NCBI GenBank assembly: GCA_020024175.1
Contig: JAHHUB010000014.1
Coordinates: forward strand, 1-16,985
Length of the DNA: 16,985 nucleotides
DNA from: Oscillospiraceae bacterium
GTDB taxonomy: Bacteria; Bacillota; Clostridia; Oscillospirales; Ruminococcaceae
Direction of reading: 5' to 3'
Below the pieces are notes generated by a model. It was not told where the DNA came from. It worked only from the letters and a program-made list of their open reading frames with translations, and did no database searches. The translations under genes and the position numbers were made by a program. Below are positions 6,685 to 13,647 of the stretch, in pieces (the stretch's first letter is position 1; every line of letters begins with the position of its first letter).

Positions 6685-8250
6685 TTACTTTCTCATAATA
6701 TGAATGTCTTCAGGGTTAAAATTAAGCCCTACTTCATCATCTACCTGATATTCGTCGGTGGTGTCAACTTTGTACTCATAACCCTGTGTTTTAAATGTAA
6801 CCTGATATTCACCCTCTGTGATATTTTCAGGGTCAAAATCATAATCAACTTCTGTGATTTCAACGGATGAATCATCTTCCAAACTCCATGCAGAAGCATT
6901 TGCCCATGTTTTAAGGTCTGTGTCCAAAGCAATACTTTCCTTTATTTCATCAACTTTCTTAAAGAAATTAACAGCGTAAATTTCTTCCTGATAAACATTG
7001 CTGACAATTCTGTTTTCATCTGTAACTATCATATTTGCAGTTACAAATGTGCCGGCAGAAGTTGTAAATTTAACAGGATAAATACCGTTTTTCTTTTCTA
7101 TTCGGTATTCTACATCTACAATGGAAACAAGCTCATCATCTTTTTCAGGGAGCCATGCCTGAGCATCAGCTCTGGCTATAATATCAGCATCAGTGAGTTC
7201 ATCAATATCTGCTACATCAAGATAAAAGTCGTTGGCACTCATTTTTTCTCCTGCTTCACTGTTTTCTACAGGCTTATCTTCGGAAACTTTCATATTTACA
7301 GTGATACTGGTACCTGCTCTGGTTTCTACTATGGTTTCATAGTGTACACCTTTAAACAGAACGGATTTAACAGTGCCTTTAAGTTTGCCTTTTTCTTTAG
7401 GGACAATATCAAGGTCCTCAGGTCTTATTACTACATCTACTTTCTCATTTGGTTTAAAGCCCATATCTACACATTTAAATTTTTTATCTTCAAACAGAAC
7501 TTCATAGTCATCAAGCATAACACCATCAATAATATTACTTTCACCGATAAAGTTTGCCACAAATTCATTTATAGGTTCATTATAAATATCAATAGGTGTA
7601 CCTATTTGCTGGATTTCACCGTCATTCATAACTACTATTTTATCACTCATGGTAAGAGCTTCTTCTTGGTCATGAGTTACAAAAATAAATGTAATCCCAA
7701 CTTCCTGCTGAATTTTTTTAAGCTCATGCTGCATTTCTTTACGCAGTTTTAAATCCAAAGCTCCCAAAGGCTCGTCCAAAAGCAAAACCTTAGGCTCATT
7801 TACCAAAGCTCTGGCAATGGCAATTCGCTGCTGCTGGCCGCCACTCATTTCGGTTACATTTCTGTCGCCGTAATCTTCAAGATTAACAAGCTTTAACATT
7901 CTCATTACTTTCTGTTTGATAATGTCTTTAGGTTCCTTTTTTATTTTAAGTCCGAATGCTATATTGTCATATACATTCATGTGGGGAAAAAGTGCATATT
8001 TTTGGAATACCGTATTTACTTCTCTCTTATAAGGAGGAACATTGCTGATGTCTTCGCCATCAAAAATTACCTGACCTTCGGTAGGATTTAAAAATCCTCC
8101 CAATATACGCAGCAAAGTGGTTTTTCCGCAGCCGGAAGGACCCAGAAGTGTTACAAATTCATTTTCGTATATATCAAGGTTAATCCCTTTAAGTACAAAT
8201 TGTCCGTTAAATTCTTTAACAATGTTTTTAAACTGAATTATTTTCTCCAT
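6685..8250 (-). CDS. potA: spermidine/putrescine ABC transporter ATPase PotA with a large repeat insertion in the TOBE region
   Basis: 521 aa; typical Firmicute PotA proteins are about 340-380. Residues 1-240 are a complete ABC ATPase: Walker A GPSGCGKT (37-44), Q-loop Gln83, signature MSGGQQ (135-140), Walker B VLLLDEP (155-161), D-loop GALD (163-166) and H-loop His193. Residues about 241-310 begin the TOBE/regulatory domain ('VVIRPEDLDIV', 'GTVKSVLFKGVHYETIVET'). The expected continuation appears only at 489-521 ('GYEYKVDTTDE', 'EVGLNFNPEDIHIMRK'). In between sit about 178 extra residues (311-488), two tandem copies of an acidic repeat, listed separately. The frame is open throughout and removing the insert leaves about 343 aa, a normal PotA. 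It energises PotBC on the cytoplasmic face. Confidence 0.93.
   Translation of the reverse strand: MEKIIQFKNIVKEFNGQFVLKGINLDIYENEFVTLLGPSGCGKTTLLRILGGFLNPTEGQVIFDGEDISNVPPYKREVNTVFQKYALFPHMNVYDNIAFGLKIKKEPKDIIKQKVMRMLKLVNLEDYGDRNVTEMSGGQQQRIAIARALVNEPKVLLLDEPLGALDLKLRKEMQHELKKIQQEVGITFIFVTHDQEEALTMSDKIVVMNDGEIQQIGTPIDIYNEPINEFVANFIGESNIIDGVMLDDYEVLFEDKKFKCVDMGFKPNEKVDVVIRPEDLDIVPKEKGKLKGTVKSVLFKGVHYETIVETRAGTSITVNMKVSEDKPVENSEAGEKMSANDFYLDVADIDELTDADIIARADAQAWLPEKDDELVSIVDVEYRIEKKNGIYPVKFTTSAGTFVTANMIVTDENRIVSNVYQEEIYAVNFFKKVDEIKESIALDTDLKTWANASAWSLEDDSSVEITEVDYDFDPENITEGEYQVTFKTQGYEYKVDTTDEYQVDDEVGLNFNPEDIHIMRK
6787..7320 (-). repeat. two tandem divergent protein repeats inserted in PotA (residues 311-488)
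   Basis: Unit 1 covers residues 311-397 and unit 2 covers 398-488. Matching landmarks are 'AGTSITVNMKVSED' (312-324) with 'AGTFVTANMIVTDE' (399-412), 'ADAQAW' (361-366) with 'ANASAW' (450-455), and 'GIYPVKFTT' (389-397) with 'GEYQVTFKT' (480-488). Aligned without gaps, 334-413 and 421-500 keep the same spacing between landmarks. The insert has about 40 Asp/Glu and 16 Lys/Arg. From memory the pattern resembles Ig-like repeats of Gram-positive surface proteins, with alternating GTxxTVxxxVxD strands. The copies are clearly diverged, so the duplication is not recent. Confidence 0.8.
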
Positions 8251-8271
8251 AATATCCTCCTCAAATTAATG

Positions 8272-8805
8272 CTAAAACATAGGGGGTGTAGCTATCCACA
8301 AAATCTTAGCAGTTGTTTTTCTTTCGTTTATAATGAAATGAAAATTTTTTCCCGTTAAATAGAAAGTTTCACCTTTTTTTATTATATGTCTGTCATCTCC
8401 GTTTATTAAAACCACACTGCCTTCCAGTACATATCCGAATTCTTCGCCGTCATTGGCTGGAACTTCAAATGTATTACAGCCGGAATCCAGTTCTACAAGT
8501 ATGGGTTCCATTTTATTTTTTTGACAGTTGGGGACAATCCATTTGATTTTATAACCTTCTCGTTCATCAACAAAATAATCATTTTCTCTGAAAATTACAT
8601 TTTCAGTACTTTCTTCGGTAAAAAACTCTGATAAACTTGTTCCCAATGCTTCCAAAATATCATTCAGTGTAGATATGGAAGGGGAGGTAAGATTTCTTTC
8701 CACCTGTGAGAGAAAACCTTTGGTAAGCTCACATCTGCTGGCAAGTTCTTCTAAAGTCAGAGATTTTTTCGTTCGCAGAAGTTTAATTTTAGCTCCAATA
8801 TCCAT
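8272..8805 (-). CDS. XRE-family transcriptional regulator with C-terminal cupin domain
   Basis: 177 aa. Residues 1-62 are a helix-turn-helix of the XRE/HTH_3 type ('IGAKIKLLRTKKSLTLEELASRC', then 'TKGFLSQVERNLTSPSISTLNDILEALG'). Residues about 105-177 form a single cupin barrel ('MEPILVELDSGCNTFEVPANDGEEFGYVLEGSVVLI', then 'IIKKGETFYLTG'), the likely ligand-sensing part. This two-domain layout is that of PuuR-type regulators of polyamine and amino acid genes. It is the first gene of the pot operon, 21 nt before potA, so it probably controls its own operon in response to polyamine; that link is inferred from context. The start has an AAGGAGGAT site. Confidence 0.9.
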   Translation of the reverse strand: MDIGAKIKLLRTKKSLTLEELASRCELTKGFLSQVERNLTSPSISTLNDILEALGTSLSEFFTEESTENVIFRENDYFVDEREGYKIKWIVPNCQKNKMEPILVELDSGCNTFEVPANDGEEFGYVLEGSVVLINGDDRHIIKKGETFYLTGKNFHFIINERKTTAKILWIATPPMF

Positions 8806-8842
8806 GAATATCCTCCTTTTTTCACTTGATTATATACTAATA

Positions 8843-8956
8843 CTAAACAAATAATAATATTAATTAAACATTAAAGCTAAAAATAAGTTTTTTAAATTAA
8901 ATTATAAATTAACTTATTGTTTAGCTATAAGAAACACAATAATACAGCTTGTTTAA
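8843..8956 (-). promoter_or_regulatory. pot operon leader: long inverted repeat and TTGTTTAR boxes
   Basis: GCTAAAAATAAGTT (8876-8889) is complementary to AACTTATTGTTTAGC (8911-8925) over 14 bp with a single bulged base and a 21-nt AT-rich loop. The 8-mer TTGTTTAG/A occurs at 8917-8924 and 8949-8956, and inverted (CTAAACAA) at 8843-8850, with a partial TTAAACA at 8864-8870. All lie in the roughly 205-nt leader between the promoter and the regulator gene. They could be operator boxes for the XRE-cupin protein or an RNA hairpin. The 375-bp gap holds otherwise only the promoter and the cobJ terminator. Confidence 0.45.
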
Positions 8957-9017
8957 TGGTTTTAACAGTATTTTTTATTAATGTAATATGTATTTATTTT
9001 CAATAAAATCAATTTAC

Positions 9018-9045
9018 ATTATACACGGATTATTCAAAAAGTCAA
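9018..9045 (-). promoter_or_regulatory. sigma-A-type promoter of the regulator-potABCD operon
   Basis: On the - strand: TTGACT (9045-9040), 16 nt spacer, perfect TATAAT (9023-9018). Transcription should start near 9011, about 205 nt upstream of the regulator start codon, leaving an unusually long leader. Confidence 0.75.
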
Positions 9046-9082
9046 TATTATAAATAAAAAATTTAATGTTATTAAACTTAAT

Positions 9083-9122
9083 AAAATAAAAAATGCGGAA
9101 AATCTTTTTTGACTTTCCGCAT
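9083..9122 (-). terminator. terminator after cobJ
   Basis: The stem ATGCGGAAAATC (9093-9104) pairs with GACTTTCCGCAT (9111-9122) with one mismatch. On the - strand it is followed by TTTTTTATTTT. It lies about 58 nt past the cobJ stop codon. Confidence 0.8.
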
Positions 9123-9180
9123 AAACTGAATATAAAATACTGTTATACCCTTAAAATTTAAAAAATCAGAATGGGGTTTA

Positions 9181-9918
9181 TTACATTCTCTTTTCATAGC
9201 CACGAGGGGTAACCATTTTTCCGTTTATAACTTTGGTGCTGCTGTTTCCAATAAATATTGTAGTGAACATATCAACTTCGGTATCTCGCAGTTCTTTAAT
9301 TGTCATAATTTTTGATTCCTGACCATCTCTGCCAATGTTTTTAACTGTTCCACAAACTAAATCTTCAGACTGATACTTCATTATAATATCACAGGCTTTT
9401 TTTAGGTAGTCGTGGCGTTTTTTACTGGAAGGATTGTAAATGCACATTACAAAATCTCCGTCAGCAGCACAGGCTATGCGTTTTTCGATTTTTTCCATAG
9501 GTGTAAGCAAGTCTGAAAGTGAAATCACTGCAAAATCGTGAATTAAAGCTGCTCCTAAAACTGCCGCACCACTGATAGCTGCGGTAATTCCCGGTACAAT
9601 TTCAATTTCAATATCTTTAAAATCTTTTTCGGCAAGCTGATAAATAAGTCCTGCCATGCCGTAAACTCCTGCATCACCGCTGCAAACCATGGAAACCACT
9701 TTGCCTTTGTCAGCTTCTTCCAAAGCAAGACGGCATCTTTCAATTTCCTGTTTCATAGGTGTGGAAACCATCTCTTTTTCGGGGAACATTTCTTGCAGCA
9801 AATCCAGGTAAACTGTATAGCCAAAGAGAGTTTCGCTCTGTGTCATAGCTTCAATGGCTTGATTGGTCATATATTCTTTATTTCCGGGTCCCATGCCCAC
9901 AACATATATTTTCTTCAT
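9181..9918 (-). CDS. cobJ: precorrin-3B C17-methyltransferase (CobJ/CbiH)
   Basis: 245 aa, full length for the enzyme. It makes cobalt-factor/precorrin-4 by SAM-dependent methylation at C17 with ring contraction in cobalamin synthesis. Visible motifs are 'VVGMGPGNKEYMTNQA' (6-21), 'GYTVYLDLL' (33-41), 'STPMKQEIERCRLALEEA' (52-69), and the methyltransferase motif 'CSGDAGVYGMAGL' (79-91). 'CIYNPSSKKR' and 'TIFIGNSST' follow further on and support CobJ over other corrin methyltransferases. The neighbours cbiF and cbiG suggest the anaerobic pathway, where the name would be cbiH. The AAGGCGG ribosome binding site is clear. A 288-bp gap separates it from cbiG, so it may have its own promoter. Confidence 0.93.
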   Translation of the reverse strand: MKKIYVVGMGPGNKEYMTNQAIEAMTQSETLFGYTVYLDLLQEMFPEKEMVSTPMKQEIERCRLALEEADKGKVVSMVCSGDAGVYGMAGLIYQLAEKDFKDIEIEIVPGITAAISGAAVLGAALIHDFAVISLSDLLTPMEKIEKRIACAADGDFVMCIYNPSSKKRHDYLKKACDIIMKYQSEDLVCGTVKNIGRDGQESKIMTIKELRDTEVDMFTTIFIGNSSTKVINGKMVTPRGYEKRM

Positions 9919-10043
9919 AAATTATGCCGCCTTTCATATACTTAATATATTATAAACTAAAATTATACAACAATTATTTTTCTTTTTAATAAACCATATT
10001 AACGAAATTTTCCAAAATTAATGCCTGTTTTCAAAGTTATGCG

Positions 10044-10188
10044 GTATTTTGTGGTATTTTTATATACATTTTGTACTATTATCATTATATTATACAGTAA
10101 ATTACATTTATTTAAAAAATAAATCATAATTTTTATTCTGTATTTTGTGGCAAAATATTTTTGATTTTGTTTTTAAACCACAAAACCC
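10044..10188. repeat. 11-bp direct repeat with a partial inverted copy in the cbiG-cobJ gap
   Basis: GTATTTTGTGG occurs at 10044-10054 and 10140-10150. A related inverted copy, ACCACAAAAC, lies near 10177-10186. The 288-bp gap (9919-10206) is otherwise AT-rich and non-coding, with a TATAAT on the - strand between the copies. These may be binding sites upstream of cobJ; I do not recognise the motif. Confidence 0.35.
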
Positions 10189-10206
10189 GATTTTTATTCC
10201 ATAGCA

Positions 10207-10869
10207 TTAAAAACTGATTTTATCCGTGGTTTTATCCCATAAAAGCAATAGACTTTCGGATTTTTCGTCGGCGTTTGAGGTTATTATCACATCAAAATCG
10301 CAGTTTTCCGTAAAGCTTACCACCTTTACACCATTTGGCACTTGTCCGATTATGGGGACTTCGGTTTTTATGACAATATTCTCACCATGGAGAATTTTTG
10401 CAGACACTTCTTTGATTTTATAAGGTCTTATAATCTGTAAACCCTGTTCCACAGCCCAACTATCTATGGCAAAAACATTGTTTATATCCGTAGCAGTGGT
10501 TACTACCGGAGTGGAGTTTATAAACTCACTTATTTCCAAAGCCAGCTTGTTAGCTCCTCCTACATGCCCGGATAAAATAGGTATAGTAAATTTTCCGCAG
10601 TCATCTATACAAATTACTGCAGGGTCAGTGAGTTTTGATTTAAGCAGTTTTCCTACAGAACGCACAGCTATTCCCACAGCCCCTATAAAAATCATGGCAT
10701 CACATTTGTCAAAATTTTCTTTTGCCCATTCATAGTGGTTTACAAATGAAATATTCAGTTTTTCCGAAGCTTTTTTTGAACCGCTGTCTACAGTACAACT
10801 GTATTTTTCTGCAATTTTTTGCCCCAATTCATAGCCTTTTAAGCTGCACGCAATTATTTTTATTTTCAT
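10207..10869 (-). CDS. cbiG: cobalt-precorrin-5A hydrolase CbiG, short form lacking the C-terminal domain
   Basis: 220 aa, against about 340-360 for usual CbiG. CbiG opens the lactone ring and releases the extruded C20 fragment as acetaldehyde in anaerobic B12 synthesis. The N-terminal and central domains are present: 'FIGAVGIAVRSVGKLLKSKLTDPAVICIDDCGKF' near 61-94, 'PILSGHVGGANKLALEI' (97-113) and 'PVVTTATDINNVFAIDSWA' (120-138). The sequence stops after 'LLLLWDKTTDKISF', exactly where the CobE-like C-terminal domain would begin. I could find no trace of that domain in the 288 bp downstream. The start lies 2 nt after the cbiF stop with a weak ribosome binding site, which implies coupled translation. 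It may be a natural short form complemented elsewhere, or a decayed gene. Confidence 0.85.
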   Translation of the reverse strand: MKIKIIACSLKGYELGQKIAEKYSCTVDSGSKKASEKLNISFVNHYEWAKENFDKCDAMIFIGAVGIAVRSVGKLLKSKLTDPAVICIDDCGKFTIPILSGHVGGANKLALEISEFINSTPVVTTATDINNVFAIDSWAVEQGLQIIRPYKIKEVSAKILHGENIVIKTEVPIIGQVPNGVKVVSFTENCDFDVIITSNADEKSESLLLLWDKTTDKISF

Positions 10870-10871
10870 TT

Positions 10872-11627
10872 TTATTTGCTCGCTTTTCTAAACTCTGTTT
10901 CAAAAGTCGGGTCATAGAGTTTGGAAAGGTCGTAATCATCGCCTAAAAATTCTCCCACAACAGTAAGAGCAGTCTTGGTAATATTGTTTTCTTTGGCTGT
11001 TTGAGCCAATGTACCTACTGTACATCTGCAAACTTTTTCATCAGGCCATGTGGCTTTATACACAAGAGCAGCTTTTGTATCAGGTGAATATCCACCGGCA
11101 ATAAGTTCACTGGAAAGTTCCTCCAAAAGTCCTGTGCTTAGGAAAATTACCATAGAACACTGGTGTGATGCCATTGCACGGATATTTTCTTTTTCTGGAA
11201 CAGGTGTTCTTCCTGCCATTCTGGTGATAATAACACTTTGGCTCACATTTGGCAAAGTATACTCGGCTTTCAGGGCAGAAGCTGCTCCGCAGAAACTGGA
11301 AACACCGGGAACCACATCAAATTCTATTCCCATAGGAGTTAGTCTGTCCATTTGTTCTTTTATTGCACCATAAACACAAGGGTCCCCTGTGTGAAGTCTG
11401 ACAGTCATTTTACCTGCATTTTCGGCTTTTTCAATTTCAGTGATTACTTCATCCAATGTCATATATGCACTGTTGTGGATTTCACAGCCTTCCTTGGCAT
11501 ATTTTAATAGATCGGGATTGACAAGACTGCCTGCATATATAATGACATCTGCCTGTTCCAAAAGTTTTGCCCCTCTTACTGTGATTAAATCCACAGCTCC
11601 ACTGCCTGCACCTACAAAATGTACCAT
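10872..11627 (-). CDS. cbiF: cobalt-precorrin-4 C11-methyltransferase CbiF (CobM)
   Basis: 251 aa, full length. It uses SAM to methylate C11 of the corrin ring precursor. Motifs: 'VHFVGAGSGAVDLITVRGAKLLEQADVIIYAGSLV' (2-36), where GAGSG opens the SAM site and 'YAGSLV' is typical of CbiF/CobM, 'HTGDPCVYGAIKEQM' (79-93), and 'VVPGVSSFCGAASALKAEYTLP' near 105-126. 'VIITRMAGRTPVPEKE' also matches this family. It is the first gene of a three-gene cluster with cbiG and cobJ. Upstream is a 471-bp gap with two candidate promoters and palindromes, and no cobalamin riboswitch that I can see. The rest of the cobalamin pathway must be outside the window. Confidence 0.94.
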   Translation of the reverse strand: MVHFVGAGSGAVDLITVRGAKLLEQADVIIYAGSLVNPDLLKYAKEGCEIHNSAYMTLDEVITEIEKAENAGKMTVRLHTGDPCVYGAIKEQMDRLTPMGIEFDVVPGVSSFCGAASALKAEYTLPNVSQSVIITRMAGRTPVPEKENIRAMASHQCSMVIFLSTGLLEELSSELIAGGYSPDTKAALVYKATWPDEKVCRCTVGTLAQTAKENNITKTALTVVGEFLGDDYDLSKLYDPTFETEFRKASK

Positions 11628-11769
11628 AATTTATTCTCCTTTTCAGATTTTGTTATATCTTTATTTAAATAAATATATAAATGCTTGTATTTATTTTAGC
11701 ATAATAATATTTCAGGATAATGCGTTGCTATTTTTATAATATTATATATATTTACTTCGTCATAATATA

Positions 11770-11787
11770 AACTAGCTGTTGTTAGTT
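11770..11787. promoter_or_regulatory. operator-like palindrome 2 upstream of cbiF
   Basis: AACTAGC and GTTAGTT, separated by TGTT, form a 7-bp near-perfect inverted repeat. It is nearly the same sequence and the same 4-nt spacing as the palindrome at 11879-11894. It lies about 42-59 nt downstream of the start point predicted for the second cbiF promoter. Confidence 0.45.
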
Positions 11788-11835
11788 AATGAAATATATC
11801 AAATACGCTTTATTAATCAAATTTTAAACGATGTT

Positions 11836-11864
11836 ATCATATAAAATATCAGACTAATAATCAA
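11836..11864 (-). promoter_or_regulatory. second candidate cbiF promoter
   Basis: On the - strand: TTGATT (11864-11859), 17 nt spacer, TATGAT (11841-11836). The start point would be near 11829. The region is AT-rich, so chance matches are a risk, but spacing and both boxes are good. Confidence 0.5.
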
Positions 11865-11878
11865 TTTCTGTTTATAAC

Positions 11879-11894
11879 ACTAACTATTGTTAGT
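11879..11894. promoter_or_regulatory. operator-like palindrome 1 upstream of cbiF
   Basis: ACTAAC-TATT-GTTAGT, a perfect 6-bp inverted repeat with a 4-nt spacer. It lies between the first candidate promoter (11934-11962) and the -35 box of the second. The size is typical of a homodimeric repressor such as a TetR or MarR family member; the regulator is not identified. Confidence 0.5.
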
Positions 11895-11933
11895 AAGTTT
11901 TGCGTTTGCTATAATATCTTATTTTTCACTGAT

Positions 11934-11962
11934 ATTATATCATTTTACCCATATAAGGTCAA
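11934..11962 (-). promoter_or_regulatory. first candidate cbiF promoter
   Basis: On the - strand: TTGACC (11962-11957), 17 nt spacer, perfect TATAAT (11939-11934). The start point would be near 11927, giving a leader of about 300 nt before cbiF. Confidence 0.6.
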
Positions 11963-12026
11963 TAAAATATAATTATCTTTAAGTTTGACAATTTTTCTTT
12001 TGTGTTTTTGATTTGACATTTTCTAT

Positions 12027-12055
12027 TTGACAAAAGCATTAAAATTATATAAAAT
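12027..12055 (+). promoter_or_regulatory. sigma-A-type promoter of the CBS-domain membrane protein
   Basis: TTGACA (12027-12032), 17 nt spacer, TAAAAT (12050-12055); start point near 12062. A second TTGACA at 12013-12018 has no -10 box at a proper distance. Confidence 0.7.
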
Positions 12056-12098
12056 AGATATTATACGATATTATTAATATTTAAAAAGGAGAACGGAA

Positions 12099-13484
12099 AT
12101 GGACCCCGATGTCAGTTATTTAAACTTTACTTTAACAACCCTTGTTTTAATTCTTTTATGTGCATTTTTCAGCTTGACAGAAAGTGCTGTTATTACAGCC
12201 AATGATGGCAAAATCAAAAAATTGGCGGAAGAAGGAAACAAACCTGCTAAAAGACTTCTTAAACTTTTGAAAATACCTTCCGAGTTTATGGCAACTGTAC
12301 AAACAGGTATAACTTTATGTGGACTGTTTGTTATTGCATATATTACCAATCTTTACCCCACATGGGCAAAGATGTTTTCTGACTTAACAAATATTTCTTT
12401 TAGAAATTCTTTGTGGATTGTCTTTGCTTTAGCCACTTTAATTGCAGGATTTTTGATTATTTTATTCGGAAAACTTATTCCTAAAAGAATAGGTGAACAT
12501 AATTCCGAAAGTCTTGCCCTATCTTTAATACCTGTATTCTATGTTTTTTCGATTATCTTAAAACCTATTTCTAAAATTCTTTCCAAAATTACAGATCTGA
12601 TTTTAAAGCTGTTTGGTTTTAATCCAAAACACAATGCAGAACAGGTAACAGAAGAAGAAATCCGAATGTTAGTAGATGAAGGAGAAGAAAAGGGTGTTAT
12701 TGAACAAAGCGAAAAATACATGATAAATAATATTTTTGAGATGGACGACCGTGAAATTTCAGAAATAATGACTCATCGTATGGATGTAGTAGCTGTTCCC
12801 AAAACTGCCTCTTTTGATGAAATTTTAAAGCTTTTTATAGATACAGGTTATTCACGCATCCCTGTTTACGACAAGGATTTGGATGATATAAGTGGTATTG
12901 TTTATGTAAAGGATTTAATTAACTATCTTCACAATACAAAAAAATTTAATTTGGAAAAATGTGCAAGATCAGCACTTTTTGTGCCTGAGTCCGTTTCTTT
13001 TACCGAGCTTCTCAAAATTTTTAAAAAAGAAAAGAAACAATTTGCAGTAGTTGTGGATGAATATGGCGGAACTTATGGCATTATCACAATGGAAGATTTG
13101 CTGGAATCTATAGTGGGAGATATTCAGGACGAATATGATAATGAGGAAGAAGAATTTGAAAAATCATCTGATGGCAGCATTATTTTTGATGCTTCTATAT
13201 CATTGGACGATGCTGAAAGAGAGCTGGATATAGAACTTGAAAATGATGATGACAAAGACTATGATACTTTGGGTGCAATCATTATAGATGAACTTGGTTA
13301 TATTCCGGAAAGCGGTGAAAATCCTGTGGTTGTAATTTCCGGAATAAGTTTTCAGGTTTTGGAATCCGATGGCAAGAGAATTTTAAAAGTAAAAGCTGAA
13401 TTTATAAACCGCAATCAAAATGAAAACTCCGAAGATGTAAATAAATCTGAAAATGAAAAGCAAGAATCATCAGAAGATAAATAA
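12099..13484 (+). CDS. CNNM/CBS-domain membrane protein, CorC/HlyC (hemolysin C-like) family
   Basis: 461 aa. Residues 1-185 are a CNNM (DUF21) membrane domain with helices near 8-32, 68-90, 103-125 and 138-160, including 'CAFFSLTESAV' (21-31) and 'FGKLIPKRIGEHN' (123-135). Two CBS domains follow, about 224-280 ('IMTHRMDVVAVP', 'YSRIPVYD') and 287-340 ('FAVVVDEYGGTYGIITMEDLLESIVGDIQDE'). A CorC_HlyC transporter-associated domain lies near 356-436. The last 25 residues are a polar Glu/Asn/Ser-rich tail. Relatives in bacteria and animals take part in Mg2+ efflux; direct haemolysin activity is not implied. AAGGAG precedes the ATG. Single-gene unit ending at a shared terminator. Confidence 0.93.
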   Translation: MDPDVSYLNFTLTTLVLILLCAFFSLTESAVITANDGKIKKLAEEGNKPAKRLLKLLKIPSEFMATVQTGITLCGLFVIAYITNLYPTWAKMFSDLTNISFRNSLWIVFALATLIAGFLIILFGKLIPKRIGEHNSESLALSLIPVFYVFSIILKPISKILSKITDLILKLFGFNPKHNAEQVTEEEIRMLVDEGEEKGVIEQSEKYMINNIFEMDDREISEIMTHRMDVVAVPKTASFDEILKLFIDTGYSRIPVYDKDLDDISGIVYVKDLINYLHNTKKFNLEKCARSALFVPESVSFTELLKIFKKEKKQFAVVVDEYGGTYGIITMEDLLESIVGDIQDEYDNEEEEFEKSSDGSIIFDASISLDDAERELDIELENDDDKDYDTLGAIIIDELGYIPESGENPVVVISGISFQVLESDGKRILKVKAEFINRNQNENSEDVNKSENEKQESSEDK

Positions 13485-13494
13485 TTTTAATATG

Positions 13495-13533
13495 AAAAAA
13501 CCATTGATGTTATTTTAACATCAATGGTTTTTT
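13495..13533. terminator. bidirectional terminator between the CBS protein gene and RNase J
   Basis: A perfect 12-bp stem, CCATTGATGTTA (13501-13512) against TAACATCAATGG (13516-13527), with a 3-nt loop. Six A precede it and six T follow, so it works in both directions for the convergent genes. The remaining spacer to 13647 shows nothing else. Confidence 0.92.
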
Positions 13534-13647
13534 ATATAATTTTTTGAAATAACTATTTCATCTGTTAATTTAGTTTTTAAATTTAAAACATTTAAAACAT
13601 AAACCAATTATATACGACGCAATAGTGATGACAATAGAGTAATCTTT

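Noticed and set aside
6741..6932. 63-codon ORF inside the potA insert on the same strand
   Set aside because: It is a shifted frame of the acidic repeat. The main frame is continuous through the insert, so there is no sign of a frameshift or a separate gene.
7342..7752. 136-codon + strand open frame opposite potA
   Set aside because: The translation is Phe/Asn/Tyr/Lys-rich without motifs, has no ribosome binding site, and lies wholly antisense to the conserved ABC ATPase sequence.
8860..9010. many additional TATAAT-like boxes in the AT-rich pot leader
   Set aside because: Such matches are expected by chance at this base composition. Only the promoter with both boxes at proper spacing was kept.
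9919..10206. remnant of the CbiG C-terminal domain in the gap to cobJ
   Set aside because: Read on the - strand the gap is AT-rich with many stops, and the expected 'LGIGC'-type start of that domain is absent.
11628..12098. possible cobalamin riboswitch or small gene in the cbiF upstream gap
   Set aside because: No B12-box-like element and no ORF with a ribosome binding site were found by eye. Only promoters and palindromes are supportable.
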